A model generated the notes under the pieces. That model worked only from the letters and a program-made list of their open reading frames with translations, was not told the origin of the DNA and made no database searches. DNA of 36,775 nt. It comes from Kocuria subflava. Lineage in GTDB: Bacteria; Actinomycetota; Actinomycetes; Actinomycetales; Micrococcaceae. A program made the translations under genes and the position numbers. The stretch is taken from NCBI RefSeq assembly GCF_012163155.1, contig NZ_JAAVUN010000024.1, positions 1-36,775 of the forward strand, in the 5' to 3' direction. This document shows positions 17,366 through 25,551 of the stretch, piece after piece. Position 1 is the first letter of the stretch, and each line of letters opens with the position of its first letter.

Positions 17366-17550
17366 CTCCAGATTGCCTACGGGGTGAGCTGTCGGGTTCG
17401 GTTCGGAGTAAACCGGCCGAGGCTCAGCGGGTGGACAGCCTCGGCTTCACCCCAAGTCCCATTCTGTGATTCCAGATCCGGGACGGGAAGTGGGTCCCTC
17501 GCTCCTGCCATGTCCGTGGTTTTGGATCATCACCGGGAAGCGGCAGGATG
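17366..17550 (-). promoter_or_regulatory. c-di-AMP riboswitch (ydaO-yuaA type)
   Basis: On the minus strand the leader carries the conserved ydaO blocks in order: CGCT paired with AGCG next to GAGGGACCCA, then CTTGGGGTGAAGCC, then CCGAACCCGACAGCT and CACCCCGTAGGC, ending near the GGAGG of the NlpC/P60 gene. Actinobacterial ydaO riboswitches commonly precede cell-wall hydrolase genes of the NlpC/P60 and resuscitation-promoting types. In characterised examples bound c-di-AMP turns expression off. The sequence match is strong by eye. Confidence 0.92.
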
Positions 17551-17596
17551 CGGCATCTGCCCCGGCGGTGCCACCCGTTCGAGCGGCACGACGAAA

Positions 17597-17625
17597 ACCA
17601 TAACGAACGGATCACGGTTTGTCAC
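17597..17625 (-). promoter_or_regulatory. Predicted promoter of the riboswitch-NlpC/P60 transcript
   Basis: On the minus strand GTGACA (17620-17625) and TATGGT (17597-17602) are separated by exactly 17 nt. Transcription would begin around 17590, about 40 nt before the first conserved helix of the c-di-AMP aptamer. Confidence 0.55.
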
Positions 17626-17932
17626 GATCAAATAACGCTGAGGGAGTGATCTGGGGCCGAAACCAGGCTTTCTGCCCCCTCTGCGCAGGTCCTGAACCAG
17701 CTATTCCTGCTTGTCAGAGCGTTTTGACGCAGAAACTTGTGGGCACATGTGTGGGATCGGGCACATCACGGAAATGTCACGGCGTGGCTGCCATGTGATC
17801 ACGGCAGGGCAGATACAGACAGTTCCGGGCACGCTCAGACCACACGGGACGCCCACGCTGGGCCGTCACTGTGGACCGCCCCGCTGTGCCACCGTGACTC
17901 AATCTGCGGTCAGAACCGTGCGCTGCATGCGC
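17626..17932. other. Gene-free region between lldR-type regulator and NlpC/P60 promoter
   Basis: This stretch of about 300 nt holds no recognisable gene. It must contain the 3' end of the regulator transcript, but I found no clear terminator hairpin. Several short ATCACGG/GTCACGG-like words recur without a regular spacing. Confidence 0.4.
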
Positions 17933-18757
17933 TCAGGCACGCGCAGCCAGCACTGTGGCGTGGAACCCCTCTATGTGTTGTTTCAGCAGCGCTGCGGCCT
18001 GCACCGGCTCAGCAGCCTCAAATGCCGCCAGGATGGCCCAGTGCTCAGCCTGAAGCCGTGCCCGCAGTCCTGCCCAGTCCGTCACATGGGCAACTGACTG
18101 CTCCACGTAACCGATCACGGCATCACGCAGCGACTGCATCACGGTGGTCAGCACCACGTTTCCACCCAGTGAGGTGAGCTCAACGTGGAAGCGGGCATCC
18201 AGGTCATGGAATCGGGCGTTCTGAATCTCGGGTTGGTCCATCTCTTCCAAGTACCCACGCACCCGCTCCAGAACTGCGGCGCGCTCGGCATGGTCCACAG
18301 CCGGTCCTGCTGCCAGCGCGGACTGGGTTTCCAGCAGAACACGCATGGCCACCACGTCTGCCATGGGCAGGGCTTTGGTGGCCACGTGCATGCGCAGGGC
18401 CCAGGACAGGGCGGCGGAAGGCTCGGAAACCACCACGGCACCTGCCTTGGTGCCAGAACCTGTCCCCGAGCGCACCAATCCCATGGCCACCAGGACCCGA
18501 ATGGCCTCCCGGACGGATGCCCGAGAAATGTCGAACTCCTCCGCCAGAGCACGCTCACCGGGCAACTTCTGTCCCACGCTCAGCGCACCCGAACTCAGCT
18601 GAGCCTCCACCCAGGAGAGAACAACTGTGTAGGTGGGGGCATCATCCTTGCTCCGACCGTGACCGGCCCCCACCCCCGCCTGGGTGGGCGGGGGTGGGGG
18701 CGCGGTTTCATCTGGGGTGGGCGTACCGCCCGGGGTCACTGCGGGGGCAACATCCAT
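17933..18757 (-). CDS. lldR: GntR-family (FadR/FCD type) transcriptional regulator, probable lactate regulator
   Basis: The 274-residue protein has a GntR winged helix (about residues 43-105; LPGERALAEEFDISRASVREAIRVL) and an alpha-helical FCD ligand domain (AMRVLLETQSALAAGPA; FHDLDARFHVEL). A Pro-rich stretch precedes the helix-turn-helix. Position directly behind the lactate permease gene, and the FCD type, suggest it senses lactate and controls lldP and lutABC. The ATG at 18757 lies inside the lldP 3' end. A GTG at 18739 overlaps the lldP stop in a GTGA and is an equally plausible start. The palindrome TGGTCGGACCA in the lldP-lutA gap fits this regulator class. Confidence 0.85.
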   Translation of the reverse strand: MDVAPAVTPGGTPTPDETAPPPPPTQAGVGAGHGRSKDDAPTYTVVLSWVEAQLSSGALSVGQKLPGERALAEEFDISRASVREAIRVLVAMGLVRSGTGSGTKAGAVVVSEPSAALSWALRMHVATKALPMADVVAMRVLLETQSALAAGPAVDHAERAAVLERVRGYLEEMDQPEIQNARFHDLDARFHVELTSLGGNVVLTTVMQSLRDAVIGYVEQSVAHVTDWAGLRARLQAEHWAILAAFEAAEPVQAAALLKQHIEGFHATVLAARA

Positions 18758-20409
18758 GCCAGGACGTTGGACTGCAGGAACACCAGTGCGCACAGCACGA
18801 TCAACATGCCGATGGACCAAGGCAACACCTTCTTGAAGATGGTCGACTCCTGGCCGGGCATGCTCACTGCGGTTGCGGCGATGGCCAGAGATTGCGGAGA
18901 GATCATCTTGCCAACAACACCACCCGTGGTGTTAGCCGCCACCATGAGGTTGGGGTCCAGCCCGGCAGTCTCGGCCGCGGTCTGCTGCAAGTTGGAGAAC
19001 AGCGCGTTGGCGGAGGTGTCCGAACCCGTCACAGCGGTTCCCACCCAACCGAGCACCGGGGAGAAGAAGGCGAAGGCTGCACCCAGTCCGGCCACGAAAC
19101 TGCCAATGGCCAGGGTCTGACCGGAGAAGTTCATGACATAGGCCAGGGCCAGCACCAACATGATGGTCAGGGCGGAGAAACGCATCTTGTACATGCAGGC
19201 CCAGATTTCATGCAAGCCCTTGGCGATGGTCATGTGGAAGCGTCCGTTGCCGTTGAACACGGTGTAGATCACGGTGACCAACAAACCGGTGATCAGCAGC
19301 AAGGTGCCCGGGGAGGACAGCCAGGTGAAGTTGTAGACCGTGCCGGTGATGGGCTCTCCTGTGGCAGCGCTGAGCAGGCGGCCGTCCAGCCCCGGCCACG
19401 GAACGTGGACATCCGTGCTGGCCAGCCACTGCGGCACGTTGACGCCCAAGGTCCACAGCTTGGCGATGCCGAAGACCACGACCACCAGGACATAAGGCAG
19501 CATGGCCATCCACACCCGGGCCGGGGTCAGATCCGTGACGGTCTCCACCTCTTCAATGCCCAACCGCTGCTTGGCCTCCGCAGCACCGCGCGGCTTCCAG
19601 AACCGCAGCAGGATCACAGCGCCCACCACTCCCGCGATGGCTGCCACAACATCCGTGAGCTCATAGGCGAAGTACGTGGCGCACCACCACTGGGCCACGG
19701 CAAAGCACAGACCGATCACCAGCGCAGCGGGCCATGCCTGCTTGAGGCCCTTGACGCCGTCGATCAACACCAGCAGCAAGAACGGCACCACAAAGGCGAA
19801 CAGCGGAGCCTGGTGGCCCACCACCGCACCGATGTGCGCGGGATCCAGACCGGTGAGCTTGCCCGCCGTCGTGATGGGGGTTGCCACGGCGCCAAAGGCC
19901 ACGGGTGCGGTGTTGGCGATCAGAACCACCACGGCGGTCTTCAGCGGCTTGAGGCCGATGGCCAGGATCATGGTGGCCGTGATGGCCACGGGTGCACCGA
20001 ATCCGGCCAGGGCCTCCAGCAGACCGCCGAAGCAGAAGGCAATCAGGATGGCCTGGATGCGGACGTCACCGCCGCCGATGGTGTCGAAGATGGAACGCAT
20101 GTCCTCGAAACGCCCGGCGGCCACGGTCACCTGGTAGAACCACAGCGCCATGACCACGATCCACACAATGGGGAACAGTCCGAAAACGGCACCTTGGGTT
20201 GCGGAGAGCAGCGCCAGGTCCACGGGCATGCCGAAGGCCAGGACAGCGACGACGATCGCCGTGGTGAGTGCGATCAGACCGGAGACCCAAGCGCTGCGCT
20301 TGAGTCCCACGAGGGCGATGAAAAAGGCCACCAGCGGCACGATGCCGACCAGCGCCGAGAGTCCCAGGCTCCCGGCAACCGCGTCGACCTGAGCGGTGTA
20401 GGTGTTCAC
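18736..20409 (-). CDS. lldP: L-lactate permease (LctP family)
   Basis: The 557-residue protein is a polytopic membrane protein of the lactate permease family with roughly 12-14 hydrophobic segments. Typical segments are LEALAGFGAPVAIT, VLIANTAPVAFGA and, near the C-terminus, VLGWVGTAVTGSDTSANALF. It should import lactate (and perhaps glycolate) with protons. GTG 20409 is chosen because AGGAG lies 6 nt upstream and the protein then begins like the family; the upstream extension of the frame overlaps the lutA region and is Arg/Pro/Trp-rich nonsense. It is divergent from lutABC and upstream of the GntR gene, forming a complete lactate-use locus. Confidence 0.92.
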   Translation of the reverse strand: MNTYTAQVDAVAGSLGLSALVGIVPLVAFFIALVGLKRSAWVSGLIALTTAIVVAVLAFGMPVDLALLSATQGAVFGLFPIVWIVVMALWFYQVTVAAGRFEDMRSIFDTIGGGDVRIQAILIAFCFGGLLEALAGFGAPVAITATMILAIGLKPLKTAVVVLIANTAPVAFGAVATPITTAGKLTGLDPAHIGAVVGHQAPLFAFVVPFLLLVLIDGVKGLKQAWPAALVIGLCFAVAQWWCATYFAYELTDVVAAIAGVVGAVILLRFWKPRGAAEAKQRLGIEEVETVTDLTPARVWMAMLPYVLVVVVFGIAKLWTLGVNVPQWLASTDVHVPWPGLDGRLLSAATGEPITGTVYNFTWLSSPGTLLLITGLLVTVIYTVFNGNGRFHMTIAKGLHEIWACMYKMRFSALTIMLVLALAYVMNFSGQTLAIGSFVAGLGAAFAFFSPVLGWVGTAVTGSDTSANALFSNLQQTAAETAGLDPNLMVAANTTGGVVGKMISPQSLAIAATAVSMPGQESTIFKKVLPWSIGMLIVLCALVFLQSNVLAWMLPPQ

Positions 20410-20492
20410 GTACGACTCCTGCGGTGAGGCGGACTGAGCTTGAGGGGACTCGCGAGGACAGCCCGAAATGCGATGTGGATCACGAACGAGTA

Positions 20493-20503
20493 TGGTCGGA
20501 CCA
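20493..20503. promoter_or_regulatory. Predicted GntR/FadR-type operator between lldP and lutA
   Basis: TGGTCGGACCA is an 11-bp palindrome (five-base arms around one central base) and fits the TnGTnnnACnA half-site pattern of FadR-subfamily GntR regulators. It lies 84 nt before the lldP start and 56 nt before the lutA ATG, and overlaps a -10-like TATGGT (20491-20496) on the lutA strand. Binding by the neighbouring regulator is inferred. Confidence 0.65.
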
Positions 20504-20558
20504 CATGAGGTCGTGGGAAACTGTACATGACCTGAGTCACAAAACCAGCGGAGGATCC

Positions 20559-21392
20559 ATGAGAATCGCCTTGTTCGCCACGTGCATCGTGGACGCCATG
20601 TATCCCAAGGTGGCACTGGCCACCGTGCGCGTCCTGGAGCGCCTGGGGCATGAGGTGGTCTTCCCTGCCGGCCAGGGGTGCTGCTCGCAGATGCACGTCA
20701 ACAGCGGCTACATAGAAGGGGCGTTGCCCGTGGTGCGCAACCACGTGGAAGCTTTCACCAGCGCCGATTACGACGTCGCCGTGGCCCCATCCGGTTCCTG
20801 TGTGGCCTCCCTGGGCCACCAGCAGCCCATGGTGGCCCGGGCCTGTGGGGACGAGGACCTTGCCCGGGGTGCCGAAGAGGTTGCAGCCCGCACCTACGAA
20901 CTCTCCGAATTGTTGGTGGACGTGCTGGGCGTGGACAACGCCGCCGAGCAGTTGGGCTCCCACTTCCCCCACCGGATCACCTATCACCCGTCCTGCCACG
21001 GACTGCGCCTGCTGGGCCTGGGCGACCGCCCCACCCGACTGCTGGAGAGCGTGGACGGATTGGAGCTGGTGGAACTGCCGGATGCCCAGGAGTGCTGCGG
21101 ATTCGGCGGGACATTCTCCTTCAAGAACCCCGACGTCTCCGGGGCCATGGTGGATGCCAAGATCAAGAACATCGAATCCACCGGCACAGGCCTGTGCGCC
21201 GGCGGTGACTCCTCCTGCCAGTTGCACATGAGCGGGGCGGCGCGTCGTCGTGGTTCCCAGGTGCGGACCATCCATCTGGCAGAGATCCTGGCCTCCACGC
21301 GAGCCAACCCGCTGGAACTGGATGAAATCGCCGATCTGTCCATCCCCCGCGTACACGCAACCGTCACCCCTTCTGCAGGAGGCGCACGATGA
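20559..21392 (+). CDS. lutA: L-lactate utilisation Fe-S oxidoreductase LutA
   Basis: The 277-residue protein has the two cysteine-rich CCG modules of the GlpC/LutA/HdrB family: GQGCCSQMH (Cys41, Cys42) with an early Cys9, and ECCGFGGTFSFK followed by CAGGDSSC. With LutB and LutC it forms the L-lactate to pyruvate oxidation complex known from Bacillus subtilis. ATG 20559 has GGAGG directly upstream; the frame upstream is unrelated. Its TGA overlaps the lutB ATG (ATGA), indicating translational coupling. Confidence 0.93.
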   Translation: MRIALFATCIVDAMYPKVALATVRVLERLGHEVVFPAGQGCCSQMHVNSGYIEGALPVVRNHVEAFTSADYDVAVAPSGSCVASLGHQQPMVARACGDEDLARGAEEVAARTYELSELLVDVLGVDNAAEQLGSHFPHRITYHPSCHGLRLLGLGDRPTRLLESVDGLELVELPDAQECCGFGGTFSFKNPDVSGAMVDAKIKNIESTGTGLCAGGDSSCQLHMSGAARRRGSQVRTIHLAEILASTRANPLELDEIADLSIPRVHATVTPSAGGAR

Positions 21393-23212
21393 CCACTGTT
21401 GATCTGGGCATGCCCGGGACCCGCATTGCCTACGGATCCGGGAACCTGTACGAGGAAACCCCCTTCCCGGAGCACGCACGCGCGGAACTGAAGAACACGC
21501 AGATGCGCGCCAACATAGGACACGCCACCCACACCATTCGCGGCAAACGAGCCCGTGTGGTGGGTGAACTGCCGGACTGGCAGGACCTGCGTGACGCCGG
21601 CTCCGCCATCAAACAAGAGGTGGGCGCACGGCTGCCTGAACTGCTGGAACAGTTCGAAGCCAACGTGACCGCCCGCGGTGGTGTGGTGCATTGGGCCAGG
21701 GATGCAGCCGAGGCCAACCGGATTGTGACCGATCTGGTCCGCGCCAAGGGCGTGGAAGAGGTCATCAAGGTCAAGTCCATGGCCACCCAGGAGATCGGGC
21801 TCAACGAGCACCTGGAGGGCCAGGGCATCAAGGCCCACGAAACCGACCTTGCGGAACTGATTGTGCAACTGGGCGAGGACAAGCCCTCCCACATCCTGGT
21901 GCCGGCCATTCACAAGAACCGGGACGAGATCCGGGAGATCTTCTCCCGCCGTATGCCCGGAACCGGCAAGGAACTGACCAACGAACCCGCCGTCCTGGCC
22001 GAGGCTGCCCGCAGCTATTTGCGGGAGAAGTTCCTGGACACCACCGTTGCCATCTCCGGCGCCAACTTTGGCATCGCAGAAACCGGGACCCTCACCGTGG
22101 TGGAGTCCGAAGGCAACGGGCGCATGTGCCTGACCCTGCCCAAGACCCTCATCACGGTCATGGGAGTGGAAAAGCTGTTGCCACGGTTCTCCGATCTTGA
22201 GGTTTTCACCCAGCTGCTGCCCCGCTCCTCCACCGGCGAGCGCATGAACCCCTACACCTCCATGTGGACCGGTGTGACAGAGGGGGACGGCCCGGAGGAG
22301 TTCCACCTGATCCTGCTGGACAACGGGCGTTCGGCTGTTCTGGGCGATCCCGCAGGACGCTCCGCGCTGCACTGCATCCGGTGTTCTGCCTGCCTGAACG
22401 TGTGCCCGGTCTACGAGCACGCCGGTGGTCACGCCTACGGCTCCACCTATCCCGGCCCGATCGGCGCGATCCTCTCCCCCCAGCTGACCGGTGTGGCCGC
22501 CGAACAGAACAACTCCCTGCCGTATGCCTCCTCCCTGTGCGGGCGGTGCTACGAGGTCTGCCCGGTCAAGATCGACATCCCCTCCATCCTGGTGCACCTG
22601 CGCGATGAGGACATCCGCACCAAGCACGGCCAGCGGGACCAGGCCGCCACCCAGCAGCGCTCCACGGTGATCGAAGCGCGGCAGGCGGAGGCCGAAGCTG
22701 CCGGTGTCACGCCAGAGCCGGCAGGGCACCCGGCCGAAGCCAAGAAGAAGAAGGTCCCATCCGAGATGGACCTGCTCATGAAGGCCGCAGGCACCGTCAT
22801 GTCCTCCGGCACCCGGATGGGGCTTGCCGAACGCGCCCTGCCACTGGGCCGTGGCGCGCTCAAGCCGTTCGGCGGCGCCAAGTGGCTGCCCGGCATGGTG
22901 GGCGGTTGGACCCAGGAACGCGACATCCCCGTGCCACCCAACCAGTCCTTCCGCAACTGGTGGAAGAACAACGGTGAGAACACGCAGCAACGGGTGGCCG
23001 AAGACCTGGGTGACACCCAACTGGCAGTGAGTGCGGGAGGTGAGGTCCCGGCGTCGTCTTTGGCGGGTGAAATCCACCAACACGCTGCATGGGGTGCGGA
23101 AGCTCAGGCCGTTGCCAAGCTGCGCGCCGAACGCGACCAGGCCGAAGGCGCCACCACCAAGGACAGCCCCGCCACCAGCACCGGCGAACGTGAAGGAGAG
23201 CAGAACGCATGA
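21389..23212 (+). CDS. lutB: L-lactate utilisation iron-sulfur protein LutB
   Basis: The 607-residue protein combines the LutB/YkgF N-terminal domain (NIGHATHTIRGKR; VKSMATQEIGLNEHLE; ISGANFGIAETGTL) with a ferredoxin-like module binding two 4Fe-4S clusters. The cluster ligands are visible as CIRCSACLNVCP (Cys329, 332, 335, 339) and CGRCYEVCP (Cys384, 387, 391). It is about 120 residues longer than the B. subtilis protein because of a charged C-terminal extension (Ala/Glu-rich, about 425-607). It overlaps lutA and lutC by 4 nt on each side. Confidence 0.94.
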   Translation: MTTVDLGMPGTRIAYGSGNLYEETPFPEHARAELKNTQMRANIGHATHTIRGKRARVVGELPDWQDLRDAGSAIKQEVGARLPELLEQFEANVTARGGVVHWARDAAEANRIVTDLVRAKGVEEVIKVKSMATQEIGLNEHLEGQGIKAHETDLAELIVQLGEDKPSHILVPAIHKNRDEIREIFSRRMPGTGKELTNEPAVLAEAARSYLREKFLDTTVAISGANFGIAETGTLTVVESEGNGRMCLTLPKTLITVMGVEKLLPRFSDLEVFTQLLPRSSTGERMNPYTSMWTGVTEGDGPEEFHLILLDNGRSAVLGDPAGRSALHCIRCSACLNVCPVYEHAGGHAYGSTYPGPIGAILSPQLTGVAAEQNNSLPYASSLCGRCYEVCPVKIDIPSILVHLRDEDIRTKHGQRDQAATQQRSTVIEARQAEAEAAGVTPEPAGHPAEAKKKKVPSEMDLLMKAAGTVMSSGTRMGLAERALPLGRGALKPFGGAKWLPGMVGGWTQERDIPVPPNQSFRNWWKNNGENTQQRVAEDLGDTQLAVSAGGEVPASSLAGEIHQHAAWGAEAQAVAKLRAERDQAEGATTKDSPATSTGEREGEQNA

Positions 23213-23838
23213 GCCAGTCAGAGGCCAAGGCCACCATCCTCTCCAGGATCAACTACGCCCTGCGGGACCAACCCGTGGCCCCGCAGACCCCGCGCGCCTA
23301 CCGGCGCAGTTCCTCCCTGGGGCACGCCGAGGTGGTGGACATGCTGGAGGACCGACTGGTGGACTACAAGGCCAACGTCTACCGGGAGGACGCGAGCTCC
23401 CTACCCGGGCGCATCGCCGAGCTGCTGGCCGATTCGGTGACCATCCTCCCCGACGGTCTGGACTCCTCCTGGCTTCCAGAGGGCCTGTCCACCGTCCGCG
23501 ACCACAACGACGACGGCGCCCCCCTGGGCGCACGTGAACTCGATGCGCTGGGGGCCGTGTTGACCTCATCCACCGTCTCCTGCGCGGAAACCGGCACGAT
23601 TTTCCTCAACGGGGCGGCAGATGAAGGGCGGCGGGCCTTGAGTCTGGTCCCGGACCACCACGTGTGCGTGGTTCCGCTGGACACGGTGGTGGAACTCATT
23701 CCGGAAGCCTTTGAACGGATGGACCACCAGCGGCCGATCACCATGATCTCCGGACCTTCGGCCACCTCTGACATCGAGCTGGAGCGCGTGGAAGGCGTGC
23801 ACGGTCCACGGCGTCTGGATGTCATCCTTTTCGGCTGA
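23209..23838 (+). CDS. lutC: L-lactate utilisation protein LutC
   Basis: The 209-residue protein belongs to the LutC/YkgG (DUF162) family. CAETGTIFLNG, LSLVPDHHVCVV and the C-terminal PSATSDIELERVEGVHGPRR are diagnostic. It is the third component of the lactate oxidation system. Its ATG overlaps the lutB TGA. A strong hairpin terminator follows the stop by only a few bases, closing the operon. Confidence 0.93.
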   Translation: MSQSEAKATILSRINYALRDQPVAPQTPRAYRRSSSLGHAEVVDMLEDRLVDYKANVYREDASSLPGRIAELLADSVTILPDGLDSSWLPEGLSTVRDHNDDGAPLGARELDALGAVLTSSTVSCAETGTIFLNGAADEGRRALSLVPDHHVCVVPLDTVVELIPEAFERMDHQRPITMISGPSATSDIELERVEGVHGPRRLDVILFG

Positions 23839-23844
23839 GTGCGA

Positions 23845-23878
23845 TCTGGCTCACGGTCGCCGGGTTCCGTGAGCCAGA
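23845..23878 (+). terminator. Terminator of lutABC
   Basis: A perfect 12-bp inverted repeat (TCTGGCTCACGG with its complement at 23867-23878, 10-nt loop) begins 6 nt after the lutC stop. It is followed by CTTGTCC, a weak T-tract. The position and stem strength support termination. Confidence 0.75.
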
Positions 23879-23946
23879 CTTGTCCCTGAACATATTTGCT
23901 GGCTGACAAGCGGTGTCACGGTTCACGTGGCATCTGAAAGGTACTG

Positions 23947-24429
23947 ATGACCAAGCTCCACGACTTCACCGCAGACACCATTTCAGGCTCCCAGGACGTG
24001 TTCGACCGCCTGGCCGGGCAGGTGGTGCTGATTGTCAACACCGCCAGCGAATGCGGCTACACCCCGCAGTACGACGGCCTGGAAAAGCTCTACGCGGACT
24101 ACAAGGACCGCGGATTCACCGTCCTGGGCTTCCCCTGCAACCAGTTCGGCGAGCAGGAACCCGGTGAGGGCCAGGAGATCCAGGAGTTCTGTCGCACCCA
24201 GTACGGCGTGGAGTTCCCCATCTACAAGAAGACCGATGTGAACGGGCTGCACACCCATCCGGTGTGGGAGTGGCTCAAGTCGGAGAAGCCTGGACCCAAT
24301 GGCGCACAGATCGACTGGAACTTCACCAAGTTCCTGGTGGACCAGTCCGGCACCGTGGTGGCCCGCTACGAACCCGCCACCACCCCGGATGAACTGCGCG
24401 AACCGATCGAGGAGCTGTTGGAGGGCTGA
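23947..24429 (+). CDS. Glutathione peroxidase-family thiol peroxidase
   Basis: The 160-residue protein has the GPx fold signatures NTASECGYTPQY with peroxidatic Cys36, GFPCNQFGEQEPGE with Gln70, and WNFTKFLVD with Trp124 and Asn125, the catalytic tetrad. It has cysteine rather than selenocysteine. A second Cys64 sits in the FPCNQF motif; Cys82 could be the resolving cysteine. Actinobacteria lack glutathione, so thioredoxin or mycothiol is the likely reductant (family knowledge). It reduces hydrogen or organic peroxides. The transcript probably ends at the long hairpin that starts 22 nt after the stop. Confidence 0.93.
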   Translation: MTKLHDFTADTISGSQDVFDRLAGQVVLIVNTASECGYTPQYDGLEKLYADYKDRGFTVLGFPCNQFGEQEPGEGQEIQEFCRTQYGVEFPIYKKTDVNGLHTHPVWEWLKSEKPGPNGAQIDWNFTKFLVDQSGTVVARYEPATTPDELREPIEELLEG

Positions 24430-24450
24430 GCTCACCCGAGCTTTCGCGAT

Positions 24451-24505
24451 TTCTACGCAATGTGGGACGCCATCACGCGCTGATGGCGTCCCACATTGCG
24501 TAGAA
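24451..24505. repeat. Long perfect hairpin A (25-bp stem), left of nuclease gene
   Basis: Positions 24451-24475 and 24481-24505 are perfect reverse complements with a 5-nt loop CGCGC. Each arm begins TTCTACGCAATGTGG from the outside. The arm matches hairpin B (25551-25609) at 21 of 25 positions, and all four differences are compensated on the other arm. It can act as a terminator for the peroxidase gene, but there is no T-run and the stem is far longer than needed for that. Confidence 0.95.
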
Positions 24506-24512
24506 CTCGGCC

Positions 24513-24526
24513 AGTTGTCCACAACT
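24513..24526. repeat. Small palindrome containing a DnaA-box-like word
   Basis: AGTTGTCCACAACT has two 6-bp inverted arms around CC. It includes TTGTCCACA (24515-24523), which equals the DnaA-box consensus of high-GC actinobacteria. It lies between hairpin A and the nuclease start. An operator for the nuclease gene is an alternative explanation. Confidence 0.55.
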
Positions 24527-24573
24527 CAAAATTTTCCACCCACCCGGTGGTGATTCGGGCGTTGACTCAGAGT

Positions 24574-25551
24574 ATGCCAGCCCGACGCCACATACCCCCT
24601 GCGTGTCTGCAGGGACGCTGTTTCACCACGGAACAGGCGTTGCAAGCCGGTGTGAGCTACCGCCAACTACGTGGACCCGCCTACCGGTCGATCCTCACCG
24701 GCGTGTGGGCCACAAGCGACCACGAGCTGCCCGAGCACCCCAAAAAGCGTACGCATCAGGTGATGGCTGCCCTTCAGATGAGGCACCCAACCACTGTGGT
24801 CAGTCACACCAGTTCGGCGCTTCTGCTGGGTCTCCCCCTGCCCGGAGCCGTGTGGCAGTCCCCCGGCCTGCACATCACCCGCTGGGACGGGCTGTGTCCT
24901 CCGCGCATGACCGGGGTCATCGGGCACAAAGCAGAAGTAGCCCAAGCCGACCGGTGGTCGATCGGCGGAGTGCTGGTCACTGGCCCGGCCTTGACTGCCG
25001 TCCAATTGGCGGATCAGCGGAGCACTGCTGGTGGCCTCGCCCTTTCCGACGATGCTCTGGTGGCATTGCTGGACGGTGTGGTCACACAGCACTCCAAGGG
25101 GTTCAACCGCGGCAACCCGCCCACCAGGAACTTTAACGACCTCGTCTCCGATCTGGAGAGGCTCTCACCCCGGCGTGGACTGTCCCGCCTTTGGGAAGCT
25201 CTCAAGCGGGTGAGCGTGGGCGCTGACTCAGCACTGGAGACTCATGCCCGACTAGCGTTGGCAAAAGCCGGGTTCCCGCTGTTCGTCCATGACCTGGAAA
25301 TCCGAGTCCCCGGCATGCGCCCCGTTCACCCCGACCTCGGCAACGTTGAACTCCGGATATCGATCCAAGTGGAGGGCCCGCACCATGATTCACCTGGCCA
25401 ACGCGTGCGGGACATCGAGCGGTTGCAGGTCACCGAAGCCGCGGGGTGGATCGAGATCAGGGTGACCGCTGCCGACATCTTCACTCGACCAGGAGAGCTG
25501 GAACCCCGTCTGGTTTCCCTGGTTCGCGCTGCAGTGGCATCCCGGCGGTGA
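24574..25551 (+). CDS. AbiEi-like/DUF559 (Vsr-like) nuclease-domain protein
   Basis: The 325-residue protein resembles actinobacterial proteins that pair an N-terminal AbiEi-type winged helix (CFTTEQALQAGVSYRQLRG; VWATSD) with a C-terminal Vsr/DUF559 nuclease fold. In the C-terminal domain I see ALETHARLALAKAGFP, then HPDLG (Asp254) and IQVEGPHHDSPGQRVRDI (Glu267), then EAAGWIEIRVTAADI. Related proteins usually read VEYDG where this one reads IQVEG, so Gln265 replaces a common glutamate; activity is uncertain. ATG 24574 is chosen because the frame upstream enters hairpin A. The stop codon touches hairpin B. No toxin partner is adjacent. The family assignment is from memory. Confidence 0.7.
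   Translation: MPARRHIPPACLQGRCFTTEQALQAGVSYRQLRGPAYRSILTGVWATSDHELPEHPKKRTHQVMAALQMRHPTTVVSHTSSALLLGLPLPGAVWQSPGLHITRWDGLCPPRMTGVIGHKAEVAQADRWSIGGVLVTGPALTAVQLADQRSTAGGLALSDDALVALLDGVVTQHSKGFNRGNPPTRNFNDLVSDLERLSPRRGLSRLWEALKRVSVGADSALETHARLALAKAGFPLFVHDLEIRVPGMRPVHPDLGNVELRISIQVEGPHHDSPGQRVRDIERLQVTEAAGWIEIRVTAADIFTRPGELEPRLVSLVRAAVASRR

Noticed and set aside
18517-20427. Very long open frame on the plus strand opposite the lactate permease
   Set aside because: It is rich in His, Gln, Gly and Arg with no domain, and lies exactly antisense to a clear permease. This is the usual GC-driven shadow frame.
20984-23083. About 700-codon open frame on the minus strand opposite lutA/lutB
   Set aside because: No recognisable fold and His/Gly/Gln-rich composition; the plus strand has unambiguous Fe-S cluster motifs.
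24451-24505. Hairpin A as only a simple peroxidase terminator
   Set aside because: A 25-bp perfect stem without a T-run, and with a sister copy on the other side of the next gene, needs more explanation; termination may still be one of its roles.
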